Source of the DNA: Sedimentibacter sp. SX930
GTDB taxonomy: Bacteria > Bacillota > Bacilli > Lactobacillales > Aerococcaceae
Length of the DNA stretch: 48,253 nucleotides
Direction of reading: 5' to 3'
NCBI GenBank assembly: GCA_002155105.1
Contig: MUZD01000013.1
Span: 1-48,253 of the forward strand
In this document: in pieces, positions 9,681 through 18,396 of the stretch
Numbering within the stretch: position 1 is the first letter of the stretch
Layout of the letters: every line of letters begins with the position of its first letter
Notes under the pieces: generated by a model
Told to the model about the DNA's origin: nothing
Databases searched by the model: none
What the model saw: only the letters and a program-made list of their open reading frames with translations
Made by a program: the position numbers and the translations under genes

Positions 9681-9983
9681 CTGATCATTGATGCATTGAC
9701 GAATATGGAATTTTATCAGGGATTGAACAAGCATCTCTACACATGGCTGGCATTTTTGAAGGAGTCAGATGTCGCATCGTTGCCAGTTGGGCGTTACGAA
9801 ATAGATGGTGAGGCAGTGTTTGCACGGGTGCTGGAGTTATGATTGCGCGTTCAACAGATGATTGCCGTTGAGAGGGGCGCACAATACGTACACGGACATC
9901 CAGTATTCGTAGTGCATGCCGGACAGTTTGAGTTGGATAGGCTGACGCCAATCAAGAAAGTCGTCGTCAAAGTGCCGCTGTAG
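9681..9983 (+). pseudogene. Remnant of a YhcH/YjgK/YiaL family (DUF386) gene
   Basis: The 5' part reads LIIDALTNMEFYQGLNKHLY, then TWLAFLKESDVASLPVGRYE and IDGEAVFARVLE, which is the start of the YhcH/YjgK/YiaL family (cupin-like sugar-processing proteins of about 150 residues). The frame then stops at 9840-9842. In the same forward direction, the family's C-terminal end (TPIKKVVVKVPL and a stop at 9981-9983) follows after about 120 bases of broken sequence. The metal-binding middle (the EAHRRYIDIQ region) is missing. The remnant covers about two thirds of a normal gene and has no start codon in context, so it is dead. A terminator follows directly, as expected for the 3' end of a former gene. 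Confidence 0.75.
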
Positions 9984-10000
9984 GATACGGCAATTGAAAA

Positions 10001-10042
10001 GCCAGGACAGCTTTGATTGCGCAAAGGCTGGACTGGCTTTTT
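10001..10042 (+). terminator. Rho-independent terminator after the YhcH remnant
   Basis: GCCAG (10001) pairs with CTGGC (10033-10037), and CTTTG with CAAAG extends the stem inside. A run of T follows. It belongs to the old YhcH gene on the plus strand. Confidence 0.7.
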
Positions 10043-10135
10043 GGGGGTTATTACTGACATCTTGCAGCGGTTGTCTCCTTTTGCTAAACTTTGTAAGTTT
10101 TGTTTTAGGTTACTCGTTTTGATTAATTAATTTTC

Positions 10136-11398
10136 CTATTCGTCAACGACATGAAAGCAAATATCTTTATTAAAGCCCAATCCCTGTAATGAATAATAAT
10201 CAATAACTGACTTGAACCCTGGAAAGGTAATGTAAACTTCTAAAAATTTTTTAAAATTGCGAAAATCTTCAGATCGTTCGTCAATTGTTTTTGTGACGAA
10301 TTCATATTCATGAAGCTCTGACGAAAAGTTATTTTTTAAATAACGGTATACTTTACTCCACTCTGGATATGTCAATAAACCGTCAACCTTGTAAATAATG
10401 AGTTCCAGTTTATCACTTACATCTAAAGGAAGCATAGAATTAAATGAACATCCTAGCACATGAGCTAGATCTATCAGCAATGGTCCGAATTTATGTAGTT
10501 CTTTCGTATTATTAATTTTACTAACAGCATATTTCCATAATAATAGAGCAGCTGCGAATTCGAAACATCCATTCACCCCAGTATAGGGTATTAAATTTGA
10601 TGTTCCTTTTAATTTATAATATTCCTCGTTAACAGCTTCAAGAAGTTCTTTTTTTGACAAACTACACACAAATGCATAAAAAAGCTCATTATTCCCATGT
10701 TTTTCTTTTTCCAATATATCGTCTTCATTATAACTATCTCCGAGATCCTGTACCTCACTCAATTTGATAGTTATGCCATAAGTGTGGTCCGTATAAGCAG
10801 TTGCATCCTCAACCACACAATCAAATTCAATGCCATTATCTATTTCATCCGCCAGTTGAATTGCTAATTCTTTCTTTATAAATCCTACTAGATTTTCATC
10901 TGCATATAATGCAATTGTTTTAGGATTATAAGCACTGAATGTATCTCGCACAACTTTCAAATGTTGGCCTTTATAGCAATGCTGAACATACGTCTGCTGA
11001 CCATTAAAGCTGACACCTATGACATTAGTAAATATTGGCTTAAGTTCTTGTTTTGTTGATACATTTTCATTATTTGTTCTTTTGTTGATATTTGTCTGAA
11101 TTTCCATTTCTTCTCTGGGAAGTGTTTGAGACTCTTCACCGACAATTTCATCACTTTTTGGTGGAGAATTTTGATAGTCATTCTTATTCAAATTACAATC
11201 CTCAGTATTTTTTTTAACTGTCTTGAAAGTTCCAAAATTATATCCATTCACAATCATTGCTCTTTTAATAAGATAAATGACTATGAAAACCCACCCCAAA
11301 AAAATACAAAAAAGCAATCTTGTGAATGCACTGTCTTCTAGTATTGATAATTTGGTAGCACAATAAAAACCACCAATTAAATGTATTAAAAATAGCAT
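10136..11398 (-). CDS. Membrane-anchored protein with a HIRAN domain
   Basis: A 420-residue protein. Two hydrophobic segments lie within residues 1-50 (LFLIHLIGGFYCATKL and LLFCIFLGWVFIVIYLI). A charged linker covers about 55-125. A HIRAN domain covers about 130-215 (VIGVSFNGQQTYV, SAYNPKTIALYADENLVGFI, ELAIQLADEI). HIRAN domains (known from HLTF/Rad5 and small bacterial proteins) bind DNA 3' ends or stalled-fork structures. The C-terminal 190 residues have no domain I recognise and look helical. The ATG at 11398 has GGGAGG five bases before it. An HIRAN domain tied to the membrane is uncommon. The next gene on the same strand, 173 bases upstream, is another uncharacterised protein. Role unknown. 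Confidence 0.75.
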   Translation of the reverse strand: MLFLIHLIGGFYCATKLSILEDSAFTRLLFCIFLGWVFIVIYLIKRAMIVNGYNFGTFKTVKKNTEDCNLNKNDYQNSPPKSDEIVGEESQTLPREEMEIQTNINKRTNNENVSTKQELKPIFTNVIGVSFNGQQTYVQHCYKGQHLKVVRDTFSAYNPKTIALYADENLVGFIKKELAIQLADEIDNGIEFDCVVEDATAYTDHTYGITIKLSEVQDLGDSYNEDDILEKEKHGNNELFYAFVCSLSKKELLEAVNEEYYKLKGTSNLIPYTGVNGCFEFAAALLLWKYAVSKINNTKELHKFGPLLIDLAHVLGCSFNSMLPLDVSDKLELIIYKVDGLLTYPEWSKVYRYLKNNFSSELHEYEFVTKTIDERSEDFRNFKKFLEVYITFPGFKSVIDYYSLQGLGFNKDICFHVVDE

Positions 11399-11571
11399 AA
11401 AAACCTCCCAATTATATAATTTGTTCCAATTTTAGAAACATATAAAATTTAGATCATAATCAGTCATCACTATAAATATATTCATATGGTATCCAACAAC
11501 AATTGCATATTTTCAAATTTCGTCGTTAAATGCATAAGTAACAATCAAATCGTTCATGGCCCGTATTAAAC

Positions 11572-12234
11572 TTAAACGTCACTCCTAGGGCTGCTTCTTA
11601 AGAAGCCTCCTCCCTCTGATATCGATAAGTCGATACCCGTATCCCCATCACCGTCTCGCCAATAGTCTCCCCCATCTGTGTGTACCACATGCGGGTGAAC
11701 AAAACTTATGTCACCAGAATCTGTTAGGTCAATTTCTGCTCCGTAATCTCTTATGTCACCAGAATCTGTAAGATCAATTTCTGCTCCATCATCTCCGATA
11801 ATATCCATTGCATCTAATACTCCAATACTAAATGCACCTATCAACGCAGTTTTGGCTAATTTGCTTGCTCCCTGTTTCATTGCTTCAGAATCATCATTGA
11901 TAGCACCGCTTACAACCTCGAAACTTGACACTACAGTATTTTTCATTCCTTTCCCTATGCCGGTTACCGTCCTACCTGTTGCTGCACCCACATCCTTAAG
12001 TCCTTCAACAACTTCATCTTTATCTTTGCCTATGGCCCCCTTCACCATAGTGTAGGATCCCTCAGCAAACTGACCCAAAATTTCCCCTGAGTTTTTTGTA
12101 GTTTGATACACACCCTCGCCGACCTCTTTTAAAAAATCGCTGTCTGTCGCATTTCCTATTAACTTGATCCCTTCTCCAATAACCTTTCCTGTAACTTCAC
12201 CAGTTATTGCGAATGCTTTTTTCAAGAATCCCAT
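11572..12234 (-). CDS. Gly/Asp-rich protein of unknown function with a duplicated acidic motif
   Basis: A 220-residue protein, no domain recognised. Residues 1-140 are rich in Gly, Lys, Val and Ala, with repeated short GxxxG-type stretches (GEVTGKVIGEGIKLIGN, VGAATGRTVTGIGKGMK), which suggests packed helices able to lie on a membrane. The C-terminal part holds two near-identical copies of YGAEIDLTDSGDI (from about residue 150), then a Gly/Asp-rich tail (GGDYWRDGDGDTGIDL) that resembles an acidic, possibly calcium-binding linker. The ATG has GAGGGG upstream. It sits upstream of the HIRAN gene in the same direction and the two may be co-transcribed. Confidence 0.6.
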   Translation of the reverse strand: MGFLKKAFAITGEVTGKVIGEGIKLIGNATDSDFLKEVGEGVYQTTKNSGEILGQFAEGSYTMVKGAIGKDKDEVVEGLKDVGAATGRTVTGIGKGMKNTVVSSFEVVSGAINDDSEAMKQGASKLAKTALIGAFSIGVLDAMDIIGDDGAEIDLTDSGDIRDYGAEIDLTDSGDISFVHPHVVHTDGGDYWRDGDGDTGIDLSISEGGGFLRSSPRSDV

Positions 12235-13006
12235 ATTGATGCCCCTCTTTCTGATTGAATCGGATAGTTGTGTAGGATATATCCTACATTTTTTTGGATA
12301 TGTTGCGTAACTTATTCTAATTCTTTTTTTTTATCAAAAATCTCTTGCTCTACAGAATCATTCAGCGAATCCACGGATTGTTACCTTGTATAAGGACTTT
12401 CAATCCATCGACAGCTTAACGTAAACTTTCTGCCAAAGATGTTCAGCAAAATTTTCTCAAAAAAAATAACGTTATACTGCATATACGCATTAAAGAATAA
12501 ATAAACATAACATTATTTATTACGCAATATATTTAATTATCTCACTATTTTGCTTGCTTGAAAAGTACTCTACACAAAAAAGAAGATTATTTCGTGTGAA
12601 GTTCATCCATTGATAAGAAGGTTCACTAATCAACTCAATTATTACTTGGAATTGCAATCCGGATTCAAACAAAAAAGCCAAAATTGTTCCAACATTCAGG
12701 AATCAATTTTGACTTTTCACTTGAAGTAAACCTTAATAGTTTAGGGTATTGTATATAGTTCAACTTTCGCACTCAAAAATATGAACTGATCCATTTCAGC
12801 AGATTCGTTACAGAGTCTTCAATAATCTGACTGCCATTCTTCTTGAGCGCACCTCTATTCTTGCTGATAGAGGAAAACTCATGAGAGGCAGCTGCATATA
12901 CATATAGATAGAATCGTTATTATACCAATAGTTTAAATTCATTCCTTGATTGCAAAAGTTGAGCATATAACTATTACTACAGTGTATTTTTGATTAAATT
13001 TTCGTC
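12235..13006. other. Intergenic stretch with one strong bidirectional hairpin
   Basis: No gene is supported in these 770 bases. At 12672-12717 a long imperfect stem (AAAAGCCAAAATTG with CAATTTTGACTTTT) carries A/T tails on both sides and could stop transcription in either direction. The rest is AT-rich. The right end is the 3' side of the UvsE gene; no other terminator stands out for it. Confidence 0.5.
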
Positions 13007-14266
13007 TTAAGAAAGGTTAAAATACAGCGACTGCAACAGATAGTCAGAATCATATTTTTCAGCTAATATGAAGAGCTGACGTTTCAGGGTTGCAAGCGTG
13101 CCGGTTCCGTTCCGGAAGTTGGCGAGGTTCTTTTCGTACTGTCTGCGCTCGGATTCGCTCGCATTCTTTTTGAAGTAGCCCCAAACATGGGCTGCGGCGT
13201 TTTCGGCATAGCCAGGGTGGAGTTCTTCGGCGAAGGCAGTGTTGATGAAGCGATAGAATTCCCGGACCGGGTAAGCTTCTTTGTCTTTCAGTAGCGTGCG
13301 GATGGCTTGATAGATTGCGGGCGATTTTTCAAGGATGGCGTACTTGTAACGGCCCCACTCTTTCTCAAGAAGCGTGATTCGTTTGTTTTCGGTTGTTGCA
13401 TTTTGGCATTTGATGGCGGACAGGTTTTTATCCTTCACTTCCAGCATGATGTCGATGCTCGGATCATCCAGTTGATTGTAGAACTGCAGGAATGTCTCTA
13501 ATTGGATCGTATCGGTATGGGCGCCGGGGCGTTTACCGGGCGCCTGCTGGGAGTAATGGATTTTTTGTTTCCCGTCCGCTTCCTTCCAAGTCTTATTAGC
13601 TTCAGCGATCCAGTATTGGTCATTTCCACCTGATGGCGGCGGGTTGATGGCATGGTGCAGGTTGTCGTAGACAACAGGGATCTGGAGTCGATTCGCCAAT
13701 CCGAGGACCTCTTCGATGTTGTAGAGCCGGTCGTCATTCTCGATAATGAGCCTGTTTTGGACGCTTTCCGGCAGGTGCTGGAAGTTATCGACGAAGCGAT
13801 CCAGTGCTGTTTCTTTATCTCCGTAAATGCCACCGACATGCAGGACGATTTTGTTGCTCATGTCTGTGCCGAGCGCGGTCAGGATTTTGTCGTGATAAAT
13901 CAGATCCTCGATGGCGCGCTCGACAACGTCTTCCGTCGGCGAGTTCAGCACGGTGTATTGGCCCGGGTGCAGGGAGACGCGCATGCCGCTATTGTGGATC
14001 TTGGAGCCGATGCGTTCGAAGGCTTCCTTGTGGATTTCCGGCCAATCGAGTGTGTTCACCGGACTCGAACCGAACGGGATCAGGTCCGAGCTGATGCGGA
14101 ATAGTTTGATGTCATTGGCGCTGTTGTATTCGACCATCTTCTCCAGCGCCTCCAGATTGTGCACGGTCACTTCCGTCAGTTTCTCCGGGGTCGCGTTCCG
14201 TTGCATGACGCTGCGGATATTTGTGTTTGGTGTGCCGATGTTCAGGCAGGCATAGCCGATGCTCAT
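13007..14266 (-). CDS. uvsE: UV damage endonuclease UvsE (UVDE)
   Basis: A 419-residue TIM-barrel nuclease that cuts 5' of cyclobutane dimers and 6-4 photoproducts and starts alternative excision repair. The N-terminus MSIGYACLNIG and the run IKLFRISSDLIPFGS are characteristic of the family. MRVSLHPGQYTVLNSP, IVLHVGGIYGDKETAL, LIIENDD, PVVYDNLHH and IDIMLEVKDKNL hold the metal-binding His, Glu and Asp residues seen in Thermus UVDE. The C-terminal 120 residues, mostly helical, go beyond the minimal barrel (about 300), as in many Gram-positive members. AAAGGAGG before the ATG fixes the start. The Gfo/Idh/MocA gene upstream is 48 bases away on the same strand; a shared transcript is likely. Confidence 0.93.
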   Translation of the reverse strand: MSIGYACLNIGTPNTNIRSVMQRNATPEKLTEVTVHNLEALEKMVEYNSANDIKLFRISSDLIPFGSSPVNTLDWPEIHKEAFERIGSKIHNSGMRVSLHPGQYTVLNSPTEDVVERAIEDLIYHDKILTALGTDMSNKIVLHVGGIYGDKETALDRFVDNFQHLPESVQNRLIIENDDRLYNIEEVLGLANRLQIPVVYDNLHHAINPPPSGGNDQYWIAEANKTWKEADGKQKIHYSQQAPGKRPGAHTDTIQLETFLQFYNQLDDPSIDIMLEVKDKNLSAIKCQNATTENKRITLLEKEWGRYKYAILEKSPAIYQAIRTLLKDKEAYPVREFYRFINTAFAEELHPGYAENAAAHVWGYFKKNASESERRQYEKNLANFRNGTGTLATLKRQLFILAEKYDSDYLLQSLYFNLS

Positions 14267-14314
14267 AGCGGACCTCCTTTGGGTTTTCTATTTGATATTT
14301 TTGGATTCTTGGGA

Positions 14315-15304
14315 TCAGCTCTCGTATCTTTCGCGGTAATCCTGCAGCAACTCATCGAACATGCGGATGCCATTGGCTGCGCTGGCGGCATCGGCGGGAC
14401 TTTTGACTTGGCCATTCAATTCGTCGACGACGGTCTGGATGAACGGCATGGCGACATGCTCCGGCGTTTCGAAAGTGTAGGTCGTCGTTTCTCCGTCCTT
14501 GATGAGGCGGAGCCCTTCGAAGCTTGTGCCTTCGAAGACAAGGGTCCCTCCCGAACCGATGATCGTCACTTCATCCAGTTCAAAGTCGGCGACATAGCAC
14601 CAGGCGGCCGATCCGACGACGCCGTTCGCGAAGCGGAAGGATGCCGAGACGGTGTCCTCCACTTCATAGAGTCCGGCCCGGTTCTCGACGATGCCGGTCA
14701 TCGCGGTAATGTCCCCGAAGTAATAAGCCAAGTAATCGAGCACATGCACTTGAATATCCAAGTCCTTCCCGCCACCAGCAGCCGGTTGAAGGCGCCAAGG
14801 CAAGTTGTCCTTATCCAAGTCTTCTGGTGCCGGTTGCTGGTACTGGCGGATTTCCACCAATTGCGGTTGCCCGATGGCTCCGTCATCCAACAGTTCTTTT
14901 ATTTTCTGGAATTTTTCGAGCGCCCGGCGGTAGAAACTGACGAATACCGGCAAGTCTTTCTCTCCGGCTGCATCCAGTATCGCTTGGCATTCCTCGAATG
15001 TGCGCGCCATCGGTTTCTCGATTAATGGCACTTTTTTTGCCGCGATAACCTGCATGGCGTAGTCGAAATGCGTGGCCGGCGGTGTGGCGATGTAGACGGC
15101 CGTGATTTCTTCGTCCGCCAACAGTTCCTCGACCGTCGCGTACACCCGGCCGTAGCCATGGCGTTTCACCCAATCATGCGCCTTCGCTTCGGTACGATTG
15201 TATACCCCCTTCAGGCGCGAACCGTTCGCTTTATAGAGCCCTGGCCCACTTTTCTTCTCGGTTACGTCACCGCAGCCGATCATTCCCCATACTGTTTCTT
15301 TCAT
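14315..15304 (-). CDS. Gfo/Idh/MocA family NAD(P)-dependent oxidoreductase
   Basis: A 329-residue Rossmann-fold enzyme that would oxidise or reduce a sugar or inositol-like substrate. TVWGMIGCGDVTEKKSG holds the dinucleotide-binding GxGxxxxK variant. AVYIATPPATHFDYAMQ and PLIEKPMARTFEEC (with the conserved EKP and its catalytic Lys) are the family signatures. GGKDLDIQVHVLDYLAYYFG carries the downstream Asp/His pair. I choose the ATG at 15304, with AAAAGGGG upstream; the frame is open to a TTG at 15322. Substrate unknown. It lies directly upstream of uvsE in the same direction, with no obvious functional link. Confidence 0.87.
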   Translation of the reverse strand: MKETVWGMIGCGDVTEKKSGPGLYKANGSRLKGVYNRTEAKAHDWVKRHGYGRVYATVEELLADEEITAVYIATPPATHFDYAMQVIAAKKVPLIEKPMARTFEECQAILDAAGEKDLPVFVSFYRRALEKFQKIKELLDDGAIGQPQLVEIRQYQQPAPEDLDKDNLPWRLQPAAGGGKDLDIQVHVLDYLAYYFGDITAMTGIVENRAGLYEVEDTVSASFRFANGVVGSAAWCYVADFELDEVTIIGSGGTLVFEGTSFEGLRLIKDGETTTYTFETPEHVAMPFIQTVVDELNGQVKSPADAASAANGIRMFDELLQDYRERYES

Positions 15305-15400
15305 ATCCATCCCCTTTTCCAAGTTCGCTTGTTTTTGTATACAACCTATTATACGCGACCGTAGGTTGGTTTAGCTGCATAAATGCTTCATACAGAACAA

Positions 15401-15433
15401 AGCCCCCGAGGCGATTACGTCGCTTCGGGAGCT
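15401..15433 (-). terminator. Terminator-like hairpin between CoA-disulfide reductase and oxidoreductase
   Basis: AGCCCCCGAGGCG and CGCTTCGGGAGCT form a GC-rich stem around a short loop. Reading minus, the stem ends in TTTGTTCT. It insulates the oxidoreductase gene from transcription coming from the reductase. Confidence 0.6.
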
Positions 15434-15504
15434 TATTGCTGCTTTGGACAAAGAACCTATACATTTAACACCGTCCTGAGCATTCGCCCGACATGAACGA
15501 TTTG

Positions 15505-15670
15505 TGTCGGCTGTTCGATATCCTTCATTCTTCGTTCAGTCGACGGATTTAACTTGTGTTGACTGTTCGGTATTCTTCGCCCTTCATTCAGCCGGCATCC
15601 CTGCTTTTCGTCGGCTGTTCGGTATCATTGACTTCACGATCAACCGACGCCTTCGCATTTCGTCGGCTGA
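15505..15670. repeat. Tandem array of about 53-bp units with GTCGGCTGTTCGG
   Basis: Three units begin at about 15505, 15557 and 15610, and a partial fourth at 15662. Each starts GTCGGCTGTTCGGTATC (with changes) and ends with a sequence able to fold back on that start. In the third unit CGTCGGCTG pairs with CAACCGACG with one mismatch. The array fills most of the space between two terminators. There is no Cas gene or spacer pattern. It differs in sequence from the CTCCG family but is built in the same way: short GC-rich hairpin units in tandem. Confidence 0.65.
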
Positions 15671-15702
15671 ACCAACCATTCCAAACAACTGAATGTCAAC
15701 AG

Positions 15703-15728
15703 AAAAAGCCCCCGCCGCAGCGAGAGCC
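15703..15728 (-). terminator. Terminator of the CoA-disulfide reductase gene
   Basis: Reading minus, GGCTCTCGC pairs with GCGGGGGCT using three G-U pairs, and TTTTT follows directly. It lies 18 bases after the reductase stop codon. Confidence 0.75.
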
Positions 15729-15745
15729 GTAAATGTGTTGTTTTA

Positions 15746-18250
15746 TTAGATAAACAAATTCAAGTTAGCATCCATCGTGTCGCCGATGTATGCTGCTACA
15801 CCGCCGAAGTCCACGCCATCGATGATTTCCTCTTCTTTGATGCCCATGATATCCATGGACATGGTGCAGGCTACCATCTTGACGCCCATTTTTTGCGCTT
15901 GGGCGATCATGACCGGCAGGCTGTCGACGTTCTTCTGTTTCATGACGGCTTGGATCATTTTCGATCCGACGCCGCTCATGTTCATTTTCGAGATCGGCAA
16001 TTGGCCTGCGTGATTCGGCAGCATGATGTCGAACATTCTTTCCATGCCGCGTTTCGCTACGCTGACTTTCTCCGGACGTTTGATGACGTTCAAGCCCCAG
16101 AAGGTGAAGAACATCGTCACTGGCTTGCCGTAAGCCGCTGCTCCGTTGGCGATGATGAAGGAAGCCAACGCTTTGTCCAAGTCCCCACTGAAGACAACCA
16201 TCGTTGCGCCATCTTTCGTTTCCTGCAGGACAGGTGCTTGCGCCGCTTGGGCTGCCAAGGCTGCCTGGTTGAAGCCGGCAGGTGCTGCTGGAGCTGCTGC
16301 GCCACCTTTGCCTTTGGAGATGTGGGCACGCACGATTTTGCCGTCGATTTCTTTCGAAAGCAGCGTGTTGCCTGTGTTCTTCGTCCAGGCCGCGATGTCC
16401 GCCAGGAAGCCGAAGTCGGATGCTTCGATGATCAGTTCCTGGCCGTCGACCATCTTGTCCATGTTCTCCTTCACTTTCAGGATCGGACCCGGGCACTGCA
16501 GTCCGCAGGCATCGACTTGAATCGTGTTGCCGACCGCTTGGGCTGGCTTGGTGTGTGTTGGTTCCACATGTACTGCTCCTTCCGGCACTTCTTCTTTATA
16601 GTTCAAAGTCGTATTTGCTTGTTTGTAAGTCTTGAATCCGCCGTCCAGGTTCTTGACGGTGAAGCCGTTCTGCATCAGGATGCGGGCTGCGTTGTAGCCG
16701 CGGTGGCCGACTTGGCAGAACACATGGATCGTTTGGTCTTTCGGCAATTCGCTCATGCGCGCACGGACATCGCCCAATGGGATCGTGTAGGCATCGCCCA
16801 ATACGCCGGTCGCCAACTCGAAGTCTTCGCGGACGTCCAGGAAGAATGCGCCGTTTGCGATCAGGCCGTCGACTTCATGCCATTGGAAAGTATCAATTTT
16901 GCCTTCCAAAATGTTGGAAGCCACATAGCCGGCGATGTTGGCTGGATCTTTAGCGGATGAATACGGTGGTGCGTATGCCAATTCCAAATCCGGCAAGTCG
17001 TAGACGGTCGCGCCCAATTTCATGGCTGTCGCGATGACGTCGACGCGTTTTTCGACGCCTTCCATCCCGACTGCCTGCACACCCAGGATTTTGCCGTCCA
17101 AGCCGAACAACAATTTGATGTCCAACGGGGAAGCCCCTGGGTAATAACCAGCATGGGAGTTCGGATGAATGTGGACCACTTTATAGTCGGTGCCGCATTG
17201 TTTCAAGGTTTTCTCGGTGTTTCCGGCTGCCGCCACTGTCAATTCGAAGACTTTCGCGACGGAAGTTCCCATCGTGCCTTTGTAGCGGACATCCATGCCG
17301 TTCAAGTGATCGGCTACCAAGCGGCCTTGGCGGTTCGCTGGCCATGCCAAAGGAACAACTGTTGGGCTGCCGTTGACGAAGTCAGTCACTTCGATAACGT
17401 CCCCTACCGCGAAGATATCCGGATCGGATGTCTGGAGTTGATCGTTCACGACGATTGCGCCTCTGAAGCCTGTTTCCAAGTTGGATTCGATAGCCAAATC
17501 GTTTTCAGGTGTCACGCCGATGGATAGGATTGTCATATCTGTATCCAAGACTTTGCCGCTGTTCAAGCGGACTTTCATGCCGTTCTCTTCGAAGGCTTTG
17601 ACGCCGTCGCTCAAGATCAATTGCACGTTATGCATATCGATATGCGCGTGCACGGATTGCGCCATTTCGAAGTCGATCGGTGCCATGACCTGGTCGCTCA
17701 TTTCCACCAAGGATACGTGGATGCCCAATTCCCATAGGTTCTCCATCATTTCCAAACCGATGAAGCCGCCGCCGATGACTGTAGCGCGTTTGACTTGGTG
17801 CTCCGTGATGTAGGCTTTGATTTTGTCCATATCCGGGATGTTGCGCAAAGTGAAGACGTTCTGCGCGTCCTCGATGCCTTCGATTGCCGGTTTGATTGGT
17901 TTTGCACCAGTCGAGATGATCAATTTGTCGTAGCTTTCTTCGGTTGTAGCGCCTGTTATTACGTGTTTCACTGTGATAGTCTTTTTGCCGCGGTTGATCT
18001 TCACGACTTCGCTGAAGTTCTTGATGCCGATGTTGAATTTCTTCGCCATGCCACCGACTGTCTCCAACAACAAGTTATCGCGCTCTTGGATTACGCCGCC
18101 GATGTGGTAAGGCAAGCCGCAGTTGGCGAAAGAGATGTATTCACCCTTTTCGAAGATGACGATTTCGTCCTCTTCATTCAATCTTCTCAAGCGTGCCGCT
18201 GCAGTCGCTCCGCCGGCTACGCCGCCGATGATCACAATTTTACGTTTCAT
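15746..18250 (-). CDS. CoA-disulfide/CoA-persulfide reductase fused to rhodanese, TusA and DsrE domains
   Basis: An 834-residue cytoplasmic flavoenzyme for low-molecular-weight disulfides and persulfides. Residues 1-445 are the FAD/NAD(P)H reductase: KIVIIGGVAGGATAAARLRR binds FAD, and SFANCGLPYHIGG holds Cys44, the single redox cysteine of CoA-disulfide reductases. About 455-545 is a rhodanese domain (active Cys in HVFCQVGHRG). About 575-645 is TusA-like (DACGLQCPGPILKVK). About 675-834 is DsrE-like (VACTMSMDIMGI near the end). An Ala/Pro linker (AAAPAAPAGF) joins the last two. The usual CoADR-RHD enzyme stops after the rhodanese. With all four parts one chain could take sulfur from persulfides, pass it on and reduce CoA persulfide. 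The promoter holds a CsoR/CstR-type operator, which supports a role in sulfide or persulfide stress. Confidence 0.92.
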   Translation of the reverse strand: MKRKIVIIGGVAGGATAAARLRRLNEEDEIVIFEKGEYISFANCGLPYHIGGVIQERDNLLLETVGGMAKKFNIGIKNFSEVVKINRGKKTITVKHVITGATTEESYDKLIISTGAKPIKPAIEGIEDAQNVFTLRNIPDMDKIKAYITEHQVKRATVIGGGFIGLEMMENLWELGIHVSLVEMSDQVMAPIDFEMAQSVHAHIDMHNVQLILSDGVKAFEENGMKVRLNSGKVLDTDMTILSIGVTPENDLAIESNLETGFRGAIVVNDQLQTSDPDIFAVGDVIEVTDFVNGSPTVVPLAWPANRQGRLVADHLNGMDVRYKGTMGTSVAKVFELTVAAAGNTEKTLKQCGTDYKVVHIHPNSHAGYYPGASPLDIKLLFGLDGKILGVQAVGMEGVEKRVDVIATAMKLGATVYDLPDLELAYAPPYSSAKDPANIAGYVASNILEGKIDTFQWHEVDGLIANGAFFLDVREDFELATGVLGDAYTIPLGDVRARMSELPKDQTIHVFCQVGHRGYNAARILMQNGFTVKNLDGGFKTYKQANTTLNYKEEVPEGAVHVEPTHTKPAQAVGNTIQVDACGLQCPGPILKVKENMDKMVDGQELIIEASDFGFLADIAAWTKNTGNTLLSKEIDGKIVRAHISKGKGGAAAPAAPAGFNQAALAAQAAQAPVLQETKDGATMVVFSGDLDKALASFIIANGAAAYGKPVTMFFTFWGLNVIKRPEKVSVAKRGMERMFDIMLPNHAGQLPISKMNMSGVGSKMIQAVMKQKNVDSLPVMIAQAQKMGVKMVACTMSMDIMGIKEEEIIDGVDFGGVAAYIGDTMDANLNLFI

Positions 18251-18302
18251 TATATATAATCCTCATTTCACAAAGTTTTTAGGTTTCGGTTGTATGCAGA
18301 TA

Positions 18303-18331
18303 ATAATACCCCGGTAGGTATAATTTGTAAA
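18303..18331 (-). promoter_or_regulatory. Promoter with CsoR/CstR-type operator of the CoA-disulfide reductase gene
   Basis: Reading minus, the -35 box is TTTACA (18331-18326) and the -10 box TATTAT (18308-18303), with exactly 17 bases between. The 16-base dyad ATACCTACCGGGGTAT (18321-18306) fills the spacer and enters the -10 box. GC-rich ATACC...GGTAT dyads in this position are typical operators of CsoR-family repressors, including the persulfide sensor CstR, which controls CoA persulfide reductase genes in related bacteria. No CsoR-family gene lies in the window. Confidence 0.65.
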
Positions 18332-18396
18332 GGGAAATGTGTCGAAAATAGTAAAAACTTTTTGCACAAACTCCCATTCCCGGCCCGCCGGTGCCG

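Noticed and set aside
14159-15025. A 288-codon plus-strand frame opposite uvsE and the oxidoreductase
   Set aside because: Antisense shadow of two well-supported genes; crosses from one into the other.
15505-15670. CRISPR array
   Set aside because: The units are adjacent, have no unique spacers of constant length and differ from each other; there are no cas genes in the window.
15893-16960. A 355-codon plus-strand frame opposite the CoA-disulfide reductase gene
   Set aside because: It is an antisense shadow of a GC-rich gene with clear domains on the minus strand; no ribosome site or domain supports it.
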